Positions 9,036 through 17,323 of a DNA stretch of 52,656 nucleotides are shown in pieces (position 1 is the first letter of the stretch; every line of letters begins with the position of its first letter). The notes under the pieces were generated by a model. That model ran no database searches, was not told the DNA's origin, and saw only the letters and a list, made by a program, of their open reading frames with translations. Source of the stretch: Nonomuraea turcica (lineage in GTDB: Bacteria; Actinomycetota; Actinomycetes; Streptosporangiales; Streptosporangiaceae); NCBI RefSeq assembly GCF_030718205.1, contig NZ_JAUZQF010000048.1, positions 1-52,656 on the forward strand. Direction: 5' to 3'. The translations under genes and the position numbers were made by a program.

Positions 9036-9179
9036 GCCTCTGGCCTGGCCGTGCTGATCGGCATCCAGTACCGCGCCCGAGCCCAAGGCATCACCCTCGC
9101 CCTGGCCAATCCGCGCCCGTACACCTCCCACGTCCTGCGCATCACCGGTCTGGACCGCGGCCTACAGATGATGGCCTGA
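9036..9179 (+). pseudogene. STAS-domain anti-sigma antagonist, C-terminal fragment
   Basis: This 47-codon frame reads ASGLAVLIGIQYRARAQG, then ITLALANPRPYTSHVLRITG and LDRGLQMMA before TGA. It aligns block for block with the C-terminal half of the STAS protein at 26694-27101 (GAVVGVQHRARSLDI, PHLTRVLRLTGLD). It starts within 20 bases of the NucA/NucB remnant, with no start codon or ribosome site. It keeps an A-S-G-L motif, whereas the intact copy has A-A-G-L. Confidence 0.6.
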
Positions 9180-9634
9180 CCGAACGCGCACCCACAGTCC
9201 GGCCTGCATCCACACTGACGTTCACCGCTTACGCAGGGACGCCGACCGTCACGATCGTGGCCAGGCCGTGCCGCCCAGCAAACGGGCATGTCCCGGTGTA
9301 TCACGCATCTCGCATCGTGCGCGGAAAGGCCCACCCATCGTCATCGCCCTCATCGGCGCTCGCAGACCGGTCCCCACGGGCATTTCCTGGTCCAAGCCGG
9401 TCCATCCCGGCGGGGTGGGGCCGCTGGTACTTCTCGATGGGGCCAGCCACCTATGCTTGTCTGTCCCGCTTGTACGGGCCTGCGAAGCATTGGGGTCCTG
9501 CCGTGGTCCTGCCATCTGCTCCGGACCAGGACCGGTTCATCAACTCTGAGCGGAGGACCGGAAACCCCCAGCTCAGGCCATACGCGCGAGTTTTGATGCG
9601 GCGTTGTACAGGATCGGCAACGCGTTCAGAAGGC
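9180..9634. other. Gap without recognisable gene
   Basis: About 455 bases between the STAS fragment and the phosphatase gene. Short open frames exist on both strands but none has a family match I recognise, a convincing ribosome site or sensible composition. Given the neighbours it is probably decayed sequence. Confidence 0.5.
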
Positions 9635-10882
9635 TCAGAGGTCGATTTCGGCGAGGTGGTCGGCGCTTCCGCCGCACCATTCGACCAGGAAGAGGGTCGC
9701 GTCATCAGTTGTCGTCCCCTTCCTCTGGCGCATCAGGGTGTGAGAGAGGCTTCGTACCATCTCCTGCACGCTTCTCGACATAGGCCCAACGTGCTCGATG
9801 GAGCTGATCAGACGTTCTTCGCCGAACTGCTCACCACCGATCTCGTGCTCTTCGACAACACCATCGGTGTAGAACAGCACCCGATCGTGGCGCACGAGCT
9901 GGCGCGTGTTGATCTGCGGGGCGGCACCGCCAAAACCGACCGGAAGGGTGCCCGCACCCTCCAACGCCTCGATGACCCGGTTGCCGCGGATCAGCAACGG
10001 CGCCGGGTGCCCTGCGTTGACCCATTCCAAGTAACCCGACCCGATATCCAGACGCGCCATCTGTGCCGTGACGAACTGATCGGGACCGAACTGCTCATTG
10101 ATGGCGGTATCCATAAATTCGTACAACTCGGCAAGCCCGACGTTGGCGCGTCTGGCGTGCCGGTAGGCGCCAATGGCCACGGTCGCCAGCACGGCGGCGT
10201 TCATGCCATGGCCCATCGCATCGATGACGGCGATGTGCAGGACTTCGTCGTTGAGGGCGTAGTCCAAGCTATCCCCGGCGACGTCGTAGGCGGGCTCCAT
10301 GATTCCGGCAACCGCGACCTGCGGGATGGCCATGGACAACGGGGGCAACAGCGACCACTGGATCTCCGCGGACACGCTCATCGGCTTGCGACGCCGTGCC
10401 AGGAAGAACCGGTCTGTATAACTGTTCTTGGTAACGAGCATGTCGGCGACCAGGCCGGCCAGCCGTCGCAGCAATCGGCGGTCGTCGTCGTCGACGCTGC
10501 TAAGGGTCAGGGCCATCACCCCAACCTCGTCACTGCCATCGAGCAGCGGCAGAAACATCCGGATGCCGCCGGCCACCGGATGCTCCACCCTCCTCTCGCT
10601 GACAAAAGCCTCACCTGCCCATGACCCGTCAATGGGCAGAGGATCGCCGCCCGTGAGCCCCCTGCCCGGCAGCGGCACCAACATCACCTGGTCATAGTCC
10701 TGCAGCAGAATCGATACATCCCAGCCACCGATCCTGCGCACCTCCTCCGCCACCAGCGGAGCGATGAGCTGTGGCGGCATAGAGTGAGCCCGGTCCAGCA
10801 ACTGCCCCAGCAGCCGCTCACCGAAGCCTTCCGACCGGTCCACCGCAACCCTGCTGCGGGCCCCCGGCACACGTCCCGTCAT
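9635..10882 (-). CDS. GAF-PP2C (RsbU/SpoIIE-type) serine/threonine phosphatase
   Basis: The 415-residue cytoplasmic protein has an N-terminal GAF-like sensor (about residues 20-165, with a WDVSILLQDYD start) and a C-terminal PP2C_SIG domain (about 190-410). The metal-binding motif appears as VIDAMGHGMNAAVLATVA, and further blocks are WVNAGHPAPLLI, FYTDGVVEEHE and TDDATLFLVEW. Such phosphatases dephosphorylate STAS anti-anti-sigma factors to release an alternative sigma factor; STAS proteins occur at 26.3-27.1 kb. A small conserved-looking gene ends 134 bases upstream on the same strand. No transmembrane segment is seen. Confidence 0.9.
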   Translation of the reverse strand: MTGRVPGARSRVAVDRSEGFGERLLGQLLDRAHSMPPQLIAPLVAEEVRRIGGWDVSILLQDYDQVMLVPLPGRGLTGGDPLPIDGSWAGEAFVSERRVEHPVAGGIRMFLPLLDGSDEVGVMALTLSSVDDDDRRLLRRLAGLVADMLVTKNSYTDRFFLARRRKPMSVSAEIQWSLLPPLSMAIPQVAVAGIMEPAYDVAGDSLDYALNDEVLHIAVIDAMGHGMNAAVLATVAIGAYRHARRANVGLAELYEFMDTAINEQFGPDQFVTAQMARLDIGSGYLEWVNAGHPAPLLIRGNRVIEALEGAGTLPVGFGGAAPQINTRQLVRHDRVLFYTDGVVEEHEIGGEQFGEERLISSIEHVGPMSRSVQEMVRSLSHTLMRQRKGTTTDDATLFLVEWCGGSADHLAEIDL

Positions 10883-11016
10883 GACTGATTCAGTTCCCCC
10901 GTACTAGATTTTCTCTCTGCCGGGATCCGGCTTTGACCCAACGCCGGACTTTTACGCGGCTGGCTGAGGGCACCGTCCGGCTGGCCAATGTCAGGGCATG
11001 TCGGGGCAACCGCCCG

Positions 11017-11277
11017 CTACAGGTACTGGCCCGCCTCGGCGCTGTCCGTCTTCGACACACGCGCCGACACCACGTTGGCGAGGTTGATGACCACGCCGTG
11101 CACGTCGGCCTCACGCTCATATCTCGCCCGCATCAACACCAGGCTGCGCCGCTCGTCCACAGCACGAGCGATCGCCGTCACCGCCTCCGGCTCCCCGTCG
11201 AAGTCCCCGCTCACCACGGACACGTCTTCACCGCCCACCAGGCGGAATCGAATGATCAGTGTGACGTTTTCAGACAC
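11017..11277 (-). CDS. Small hypothetical protein (86 aa)
   Basis: GTG 11277 is preceded by AAAGGAG at ideal spacing. The protein alternates strands and charged turns (LIIRFRLVGGEDVSVVSGDF, then HGVVINLANVVSARVSK), consistent with a compact beta-rich fold. There is no signal peptide, membrane segment or cysteine. It lies just upstream of the PP2C phosphatase on the same strand, so the two may be co-transcribed. I do not recognise the family. Confidence 0.6.
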   Translation of the reverse strand: MSENVTLIIRFRLVGGEDVSVVSGDFDGEPEAVTAIARAVDERRSLVLMRARYEREADVHGVVINLANVVSARVSKTDSAEAGQYL

Positions 11278-11429
11278 GGCCGGCTCCTTTCGCCAGCGTC
11301 GACAAGGGGTACCTGCCCAGTGTCGAACGCTGTAGGCAGCAGCCCTCCACATCCGCCTACCGCACCACGGACGCGGCGCCCTCCAGCCGAGTAATAATCG
11401 CGTCCGGGGCTGGGTCGTCAAGATCGCCG

Positions 11430-11736
11430 GCTGGGCAGCGCGGCTCGTCCGCGTCGTCGACCTCGACGACCAGGTGGGAGCGTGCCGCCGGGTGTTCGCC
11501 AGCGACACCGGTTGGACCGTGGTACGCGGAAGCAGTCTTGAGGAAGGGGAGAGCCAGGGACTGCCCGTGTGGAGCCGACACGTAGGCGACCCATCCTCAA
11601 GAGCAACATCACGCGCCGCGTGGACTACGCCCTGTTCATGGTCGAGGCGCTGACGAAGGACGAACTCGTCCACGAGAACCTCGCGATCGTCGGCTGCCAG
11701 ACGCCTTCGGCCCTCGCGCGTACCAGAGGCACATAG
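11430..11736 (+). pseudogene. NAD(P)-binding (NmrA-like/atypical SDR) protein, C-terminal fragment
   Basis: The plus strand reads DTGWTVVRGSSLEEGESQGL and VWSRHVGDP, then after a frameshift near 11590 ILKSNITRRVDYALFMVEAL and ENLAIVGCQ. This order (WTVVRG, then S/T-R-x-D-x-A-x-F) is typical of the end of NAD(P)H-binding reductases of the atypical SDR type. The Rossmann N-terminus is missing and the frame is broken, so it is non-functional. Confidence 0.55.
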
Positions 11737-12198
11737 GTTGCCGGCGACGACCTGATCCTGGAATTGCGCTGAGGGGACACCGGCCGTACTTGCCGGAAGG
11801 TACCTGCGGGGCATACAGGTCGCCCACGAGGGCCCGGTGATCGCGATCGCTGGGTCGCCGCCCAGCACCGGAGCCTGGCTGGCGCCGCCTCTCGCCTTCG
11901 GCCGTCGAACAGACACGGGCCGATCACCCCAGCCGAACCCGTGGCCTGCCCGACCACTATGCCTCCCGACACCGTGGCCACCGCCAGAGCATTGCCGGCG
12001 GCACCGCTGCTGCCGGCCAGGCCAGCACGCGTGGCCGCCGGGTTACCGGCCTGCGGCATGATCATGAATGGCTTCCGGCCCAGAACGCCACCGAGTCGAT
12101 CACGCTGGCGGATGTCGAGTTCGATGATCCGCGGCTGGGCCGGTGCGGGGAGGGGGAAGCGTTGGCGCGGAGGGTGAACCGCGCCTTTCGTACTGATG
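11737..12198. other. Gap with unassigned coding-like fragments
   Basis: No complete gene. On the plus strand near 12070-12200 a frame reads EWLPAQNATESITLADVEFD, with coding-like composition but no start or recognised family; an AGDDLILEL fragment lies near 11740. Both look like further decayed pieces. Confidence 0.35.
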
Positions 12199-12474
12199 TC
12201 AGTCTGTGGGCCCCAGCCCGGCGATCCGTTGCTCGCGAACGTCCTGCAGTGCCCGCAGGTAGCCGATCTCCAAGGCGCGACAGATCAGGTTGTTCATCTC
12301 GGGTGAGCCGTCGAGTCGACCCCAGCTGGAGAATTCGTTGGCCACCGCCTCATCGGCCAACCGCTCGTCACCGGCATCACCAGGACGTGGACCGTCGTAG
12401 CGGATCCGGCCGATGAACTCGCTCCATTCCTCCAGTTCAGCACGCGCGTCATCATCGTCGCTCATACTGGCCAT
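12199..12474 (-). CDS. Small acidic hypothetical protein (91 aa)
   Basis: The ORF starts at ATG 12474 (an alternative ATG lies three codons in) and encodes a very acidic protein: SDDDDARAELEEWSEF at the N-terminus, then an amphipathic helix near NLICRALEIGYLRALQDV. The ribosome site is weak. No membrane segment or recognised domain. Balanced composition and the helical C-terminus make it more likely real than chance. Confidence 0.45.
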   Translation of the reverse strand: MASMSDDDDARAELEEWSEFIGRIRYDGPRPGDAGDERLADEAVANEFSSWGRLDGSPEMNNLICRALEIGYLRALQDVREQRIAGLGPTD

Positions 12475-12644
12475 GGTTACCCATGATCACTTTCTGTGCG
12501 AGCTCATCCAGCAAGTCTGGTGATGAAGCACTCTCTTCGGAGAGGCAGTAGCCGAGAAGATCAAACAGCGCCTCGCCCAGCTCCTTCGTACGGCCAAGGC
12601 GACGCCCCTGCCGCCGAAGCCTCGCCTACCCCCTGTAGTGGTGC

Positions 12645-13001
12645 TCAGTCACCCGCTTCCGCATCGAGCTGCCTACCACTCACGCCGGCGTCGAGGAGGT
12701 GCGCTCCGGCATCGTGCAGGGTGATGCCGTAGCCGCCTGGCGCGTGGCCAGGAGGCGTCCACTCGTTCGTCGCCGTGATCGCCTTGAAGCGGGTATCACG
12801 GGTCGGGCCGTCACCGACGAGGTGGCCGCGCAGCTGGCCGTCACGGTCGTACACAGCCCAGCGGCCGGCGCCCACCTGTGGCATGGCAGCCGGGTTGTCC
12901 TTGAGCCACTGCGCGTTGGCCGCGTGATCGGGCCGCTTGTCGATCTCATTGGTGACGAGCGCTGCCCTGCCGGTCATCGGCCTGTTGTGGGTCTGTTCCA
13001 T
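12645..13001 (-). CDS. Hypothetical protein (118 aa)
   Basis: I start it at ATG 13001, preceded by GAAGGGCAG; the frame upstream is not coding-like. The protein begins MEQTHNRPMTGRAALVTNEI and contains GRWAVYDRDGQLRGHLVGDG and then GYGITLHDAGAHLLDAGVSG, suggesting a small soluble beta-rich fold. I do not know the family. It stands alone between unrelated genes. Confidence 0.5.
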   Translation of the reverse strand: MEQTHNRPMTGRAALVTNEIDKRPDHAANAQWLKDNPAAMPQVGAGRWAVYDRDGQLRGHLVGDGPTRDTRFKAITATNEWTPPGHAPGGYGITLHDAGAHLLDAGVSGRQLDAEAGD

Positions 13002-13141
13002 GGTCTGCCCTTCGGTGTACGTCGGTGCCGGCTGGATCGCTGAGAGCGTCATCACCGCGGGACGCGGGGCTGCCGAGCCGACCGGACTCGGCGCCCGCAA
13101 GCGGGCACTCCCCCGCGATCCCCTGAGCGATCCAGAAGTGA

Positions 13142-13897
13142 TCAGCCGCTGCCAGAGCCGGAGCGTACGGCAGGTCCTCTGCTCGGGACGGCGGCGGCGC
13201 CGGGGTCGTCCCCGCCGAGATCGAGCCGGAAGGGCGGGTATCGGTCGGTCATCAAGGCTGCGTAGCCGGCGACCCGCAGCCCCCAGCGGTTCAGGCCGAG
13301 GATGAGGTCGAACAGTGGCCGGGGGTACTGGCCGGTGACGGCGAGCACGATCCCGGCAACCAGGACGAGCAGTGCGACCAGACCGCCGCCGCCCCAACTC
13401 CAGGCCTCGCCACCGGCCTGCGAGCTGATCCAGGCGCTGCCGCTGAACAGGATCCCGACGATCAGGAGGTGCGGGATGGCCAGGAGCCACTTGACCAGAA
13501 CGAGAGCGCGGTGCAGCCGCGCTGGGTACTCGACACTCAGTCCGGCCGGGTAGCTGGGAACCTCTGCCAGGGCGAACGGCGGGTAACGGTCGGTGCCGAG
13601 CGCGTCATAGGCGTAGTAGCCCACTCGCCAGCTCCACCGTATGACGCCGACGTTGAAGTCGAAGATCGGCCGCGGGTACCGGCCGGTGATGACGATCGCG
13701 ACCAGCGCGACGAGGCTGAGCAGGCAGAAAGCGATCCACAACGGGATCAGTATCAGCATGTGTGGCACGATCAGCAGCCATTTCACCAGCCACAGCCAAC
13801 GCGACAAAGAGCCGTCCTGCTGGGCGCGCACCCGGATCGGGTACGGCCGTTCCTCAGGGGTGGGGGCTCGCGGGGTCAGCGGGGTTGTCGAACTCAT
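13142..13897 (-). CDS. DUF4389 multi-pass membrane protein
   Basis: ATG 13897 follows GAGAGGAAC and gives 251 residues. The protein is an internal duplication: each half has a WLxxVKWLLxxPH motif leading into a long hydrophobic hairpin, then VxxGxYPRPxFDxxxGxxRW and a TDRYPPF block. That is the hallmark of DUF4389. About four transmembrane segments are visible. Function is unknown; in actinomycetes these occur among stress and envelope genes, as here. A longer upstream frame is rejected because it lacks a ribosome site. Confidence 0.85.
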   Translation of the reverse strand: MSSTTPLTPRAPTPEERPYPIRVRAQQDGSLSRWLWLVKWLLIVPHMLILIPLWIAFCLLSLVALVAIVITGRYPRPIFDFNVGVIRWSWRVGYYAYDALGTDRYPPFALAEVPSYPAGLSVEYPARLHRALVLVKWLLAIPHLLIVGILFSGSAWISSQAGGEAWSWGGGGLVALLVLVAGIVLAVTGQYPRPLFDLILGLNRWGLRVAGYAALMTDRYPPFRLDLGGDDPGAAAVPSRGPAVRSGSGSG

Positions 13898-14200
13898 GAC
13901 CGTTCCTCTCTTGTCAGAGTCGAAGGAGGACAGCGATCGCGCGACCTCTGCCGTGGTGCGCCTCACACGCCGCCGACGCCTGTCCTCGGCGCGGCCTGGT
14001 TGCGTGTACGTGATGGCCGCGGGAATCTCACTCGGCGGGTACGGCCCCGTCGATGACCCCTCACCCGTGACGGACTTCACGCGTTCAGTAACTCGATCAG
14101 GTCCTGCCGGTGGGGTGTCCCTGATCCGCACTGAAGGATCGGACCGTGTCCGTCTTCATCGAGAATCGGCGACCGGTGGGACCGGCGGCTCGGTGGCGGG

Positions 14201-14755
14201 TCAGGTGGCGGCGGGCGCGCGATCGGTGAGGCGGCCGCCCTCGTTCTCCCAGGAGGCTGAGCCCTCTTGTCCGGGCGTGCCCTCGTCGGGGACGGCAGGG
14301 CGGAGGATGTCGCCGGGACGAACGCCGATCGTGCCTGCGGCGGCGTGCGTGAGCGCGGCCGTGGCCGGGCCGTTCGCCGTGTCAGGTGCAACGACCAACA
14401 AAGTGATGGGCGCGGTTCCCGCGATGCTCAGGGTGATCAGGTGTGGGTCGGAGCTGCGGAACCAGCCCACTCTGACCTGACGACCGCGGGCCGGGATGCG
14501 GCGCGGAATGTGATCCCATGCGTCCCGATACAGGCCGACACGCAGCACGGCCCTGCCGAGGCGCTGGTCGACGGCCGAGATGAGGGCGGGTAGTTCAGCA
14601 GCGGCGTCGCGAGTGCGGGGCCACCACGCCCCGTCAACGGTGCCGCTCCGATCCAGCAAGGGATTCAGGCTGAGCCTGAGCGCGGAATGCGTCCTGAGGG
14701 CGGTAGCGGTAACGGGGCTTGGCGGTGCGGACGGAGAGAGGGCTGCTGTCATCAT
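14201..14755 (-). CDS. DUF5994 family protein
   Basis: The 184-residue soluble protein carries the DUF5994 blocks: LRLSLNPLLDRSGTVDGAWW, ELPALISAVDQRL, RVGWFRSSDPHLITL and LLVVAPDTA. Function is unknown. Two ATG codons in tandem (14755, 14752) follow a structured leader. A second, frameshifted member lies at 25159-25684. Nearby genes are stress-type (CsbD, universal stress protein). The C-terminal 25 residues are hydrophilic and probably disordered. Confidence 0.8.
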   Translation of the reverse strand: MMTAALSPSAPPSPVTATALRTHSALRLSLNPLLDRSGTVDGAWWPRTRDAAAELPALISAVDQRLGRAVLRVGLYRDAWDHIPRRIPARGRQVRVGWFRSSDPHLITLSIAGTAPITLLVVAPDTANGPATAALTHAAAGTIGVRPGDILRPAVPDEGTPGQEGSASWENEGGRLTDRAPAAT

Positions 14756-14763
14756 CGTCGCCT

Positions 14764-14791
14764 GGCCTGTTCAGGCCCCCAAGAGGGGGCC
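14764..14791 (-). promoter_or_regulatory. Mutually exclusive hairpins in the DUF5994 leader
   Basis: Two perfect inverted repeats overlap: GGCCCCC/GGGGGCC (14774-14780 with 14785-14791, four-base loop) and GGCCTG/CAGGCC (14764-14769 with 14772-14777). They share 14774-14777, so only one can form at a time. In the minus-strand transcript the second ends eight bases before the start codon and would affect ribosome access. A regulatory role is an inference. Confidence 0.35.
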
Positions 14792-14920
14792 GAGAGTGGT
14801 CTATCGCCGCGGGCGACGCCAACCTGTATGCCAACGCACGAAATGTCCTCGGTACCGTTATTTTACCTCATTCCGCGAGGCACGGAAAGACGTTAGGCCG
14901 TCATCGGCAGAATCGGTGTA

Positions 14921-14941
14921 GTTATCGATTGTGGTGATAAC
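14921..14941. promoter_or_regulatory. Inverted repeat GTTATC-N9-GATAAC
   Basis: A perfect 6-bp inverted repeat with a 9-base spacer in the AT-richer divergent region between the DUF5994 gene and the CsbD gene. Spacing and symmetry suit a dimeric regulator. No matching second site was found, so it may be chance. Confidence 0.25.
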
Positions 14942-15100
14942 AGGGACGGTGATTGCTCGTTTCCCATTATCGGCCAAAAGGGCACCTTTGAGTTCGGGTC
15001 GTGTTGCGGCCCGCAAAACGCCGACCAAGCGTGGTGCCTGGCGACGGCGGATCCACGGTTCTTCGAGATGGACGCCCGAGAATCGCTGAAGGGAAGCACT

Positions 15101-15274
15101 GTGAGTCTGACAAGGAAGATCGAGGCCAGGGCACGGGTCATCAAGGGCTGGATCATGCTCTACTTCGGCCGCGCCACCGGAAACCAGCATCTGGAGTCGA
15201 AAGGCCTGGCCGGTCGGCCTGAAAATAATATGAGGCAGCGCAGCAGGAGGATCAAAGGCATGTTCAAGCGCTGA
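15101..15274 (+). CDS. CsbD-like general stress protein (57 aa)
   Basis: GTG 15101 follows GAAGGGAAGC. The short, very basic protein has the CsbD pattern: an amphipathic helix (KIEARARVIKGWIMLYF), the central GRATGNQHLESKGLAG motif, and a final helix with RIKGMFKR. CsbD proteins are abundant, partly disordered proteins of general or osmotic stress regulons with no known enzymatic role. It lies 112 bases upstream of the universal stress protein gene on the same strand and is probably co-regulated with it. Confidence 0.7.
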   Translation: MSLTRKIEARARVIKGWIMLYFGRATGNQHLESKGLAGRPENNMRQRSRRIKGMFKR

Positions 15275-15386
15275 TCATGGCCGCCGCCAACGGCATCGAC
15301 GGCACACATCCACTTGCCGACCCATGGGCCGACATATTGCGGGCATCGAGCAATGAGCAAATAGATGTTACAAATCTGGAGGGGCC

Positions 15387-16238
15387 ATGAATCCTGTCAT
15401 TGTTGTGGGCGTCGACGGTTCGGCCGCCGCGACCGCGGCCGTTGAGTGGGCGGCCGACGACGCTGCGCGCGCGGCGGCCCGACTGCGCATCGTCCACGCC
15501 GTGGACCGCTCGCCGTACGAGACCGCGAGGTTCCCCGCCCTCGGGCTGGGTGATGCCGTCACCCTCAGCGCGGAGAGCGTCCTCGCCGACGCCGAGGCGG
15601 TCGCGCGCAAGCGACAACCTGGCATCGATGTCACCAGCGAGCTGTCGCAGGGCGCCGCCGCGGCGGTGCTGCGCGGTCAGGCCGGTGACGCCGCCGAGGT
15701 CGTGATCGGCGGCAGAGGCCTTGGCGGCCTTCCGGGGGCCATGCTCGGCTCGGTGAGCACCCACGTAGCCGGGCACGCCCGTGGCCCGGTGGTCGTTGTC
15801 CGCTCCGACTCCGACACCTCCCACGGGGAGATCGTTGTCGGGCTCGACGACTATCACGCCTGCGAGCCCGCCCTCGCCTACGCTTTCGAGCAGGCGATGC
15901 TTCGCGCCAGCACGCTACGCGCCGTCTACACGTGGCAACTGCCGAACCACGCTCACATCTCCGAGACCATCCATGACCTGGACCAGATCCACGCCGACCA
16001 GTGCCAGATCGCAGCCGGCATCCTCAAAGGGTGGCGGCAGCAATATCCGCAGGTGGCGGTGGTCGAAGACATCCGGCGGGCCCACCCTGTCGACGCGCTC
16101 GTGAGCGCCTCCGAGAAGGCAGATCTGGTCGTCGTCGGCTCCCAGGGCCGAGGGGCGATCGGCACAGTGATGCTCGGATCCGTCACCCTCGGCGTTCTGT
16201 GCCACGGCCGCAACTCCGTCGCGGTGGTGCGGCCATAA
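15387..16238 (+). CDS. Tandem-domain universal stress protein (UspA family)
   Basis: ATG 15387 follows GGAGGGGCC and gives 283 residues forming two Usp domains. Domain 1 starts VIVVGVDGSAAATAAVEWA and carries the nucleotide-binding signature GGRGLGGLPGAMLGSVSTHV. Domain 2 starts EIVVGLDDYHACEPALAYAF and ends with GSQGRGAIGTVMLGSVTLGV. Both G-x2-G-x9-G(S/T) motifs look intact, so ATP binding is expected. Tandem Usp proteins in actinobacteria accumulate under hypoxia, stationary phase or osmotic stress. Confidence 0.92.
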   Translation: MNPVIVVGVDGSAAATAAVEWAADDAARAAARLRIVHAVDRSPYETARFPALGLGDAVTLSAESVLADAEAVARKRQPGIDVTSELSQGAAAAVLRGQAGDAAEVVIGGRGLGGLPGAMLGSVSTHVAGHARGPVVVVRSDSDTSHGEIVVGLDDYHACEPALAYAFEQAMLRASTLRAVYTWQLPNHAHISETIHDLDQIHADQCQIAAGILKGWRQQYPQVAVVEDIRRAHPVDALVSASEKADLVVVGSQGRGAIGTVMLGSVTLGVLCHGRNSVAVVRP

Positions 16239-16404
16239 GGCGTCCTGCCCGCCCTGACCGGAGATACAAAAATCCCGAACTGGCGGCCATTGGGGCGGGC
16301 TAGTCGGCCGGATCGCGCATTTCGCGAGCTTCGTCGGGGTTCCGCGGTGAGTGAGTGCAGGTCAGCTGATGACCGTTGTCCGCAGCCTGTGGTCCCGCAA
16401 GCGC

Positions 16405-16722
16405 GGCCAACACCAACCTGATCAACCATCGCGGCCGCGCTCAATGAGGCATGCCTGCCGACGGCGATCATCCCAGAACTGGACACGGGCGGCCGTTACG
16501 ATTTTACCTGACGGCTAACCATCGCGATGACCGCCCACCTCAAGGGCGACCCGGCACCGGAGAGCTGTTCTTCTTCGGCGTGGCCATCACCGGGCCGCCC
16601 TGGCTGCGCTTCCACGTCGCCGACGCGCAGGCCGCCGCGTGCACAGTGAGGACATCGAAGTCCGCGGGTCGTCCATGACGCACGACTTCACCGTCACCCA
16701 GAACCACATGTCGTTGTGCTGA
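16405..16722 (+). pseudogene. Carotenoid oxygenase (RPE65/CCD family) fragment
   Basis: Pieces in different plus-strand frames line up with the first half of bacterial carotenoid cleavage oxygenases: ANTNLINHRGR, LNEACLPTAIIPELDTGGRY, MTAHLKGDP, GTGELFFFGVAITGPPWLRF, HVADAQAAA, HSEDIEVRGSSMTHDFTVTQ. At least three frameshifts and a stop separate them. The MTHDF histidine would be an iron ligand. After TQNHMSLC the frame stops and the C-terminal half is missing. Clearly non-functional. Confidence 0.65.
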
Positions 16723-16748
16723 GCGGGCCGGTTCGCGGTTCCCCGCGT

Positions 16749-16937
16749 TCAGTCAGCGTGTAGTTCGAGCATGAACGCGGCGGCCAGTGCCGGCTCGCAT
16801 GGCCAGGTGGCGGCGCAGGAGATGCAGACGTGCCAGGGTCCTGCGCAGTGTGTGTCGAGGGCCCCGGCGGCTCTCACGAAGTACGCCTCGCTCAGTGGGT
16901 CGGCCTTGGCGCGCGCCGCGCCGATGAGAACGGCCAT
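16749..16937 (-). CDS. Small hypothetical protein with cysteine/tryptophan cluster (62 aa)
   Basis: ATG 16937 has AAAGGTG six bases upstream; the GTG at 16946 overlaps that site and is rejected. The product has an N-terminal MAVLIGAARAKADPL segment and a compact GPWHVCISCAATWPCEPALA block with three cysteines and two tryptophans, which could bind a metal. It is divergent from the small membrane ORF at 16964. Family unknown. Confidence 0.5.
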   Translation of the reverse strand: MAVLIGAARAKADPLSEAYFVRAAGALDTHCAGPWHVCISCAATWPCEPALAAAFMLELHAD

Positions 16938-16963
16938 GTTGATCACCTTTACTGTGTGTCGTC

Positions 16964-17185
16964 GTGATGGCCCGGTCCCTCTCCGGACATCGCGTGGTGT
17001 CTGCGGCGCCCGATGACCGGTGCGTCGGCCTGTACGCGCTGGCCACCGTGTTGACCGCCGTCGCTGCCGCGTCGATCCCGATCGCCCGCCGTCGCCGCCT
17101 GACGATCAGCGCGGTCACCGGTGCGGCGGCCGGCACGACACTGCTGCTCTTCGCCGCGTACTCGCTGGTCACGCTCACCTTTTGA
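16964..17185 (+). CDS. Possible small membrane protein (73 aa)
   Basis: The ORF encodes two hydrophobic segments (LYALATVLTAVAAASIPI and a C-terminal segment ending LFAAYSLVTLTF) separated by a basic RRRRL turn, as in small two-pass membrane proteins. The ribosome site is weak and the N-terminal 20 residues are uncertain, so the true start may be internal. Its stop lies about 140 bases before the next plus-strand gene. Confidence 0.35.
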   Translation: MMARSLSGHRVVSAAPDDRCVGLYALATVLTAVAAASIPIARRRRLTISAVTGAAAGTTLLLFAAYSLVTLTF

Positions 17186-17323
17186 CTGATCGGCACAGCC
17201 CGCCCGCCCCCAGCCGAGGCTTGTCGATGAGCGGCGCAACCCGGCACCGTGCGGCCTCGACACGCTCTGACGGCATCGCCCGCCGCCGTGCGCATGACAG
17301 GAGGGCGGCGTAGCGTATCCGTT

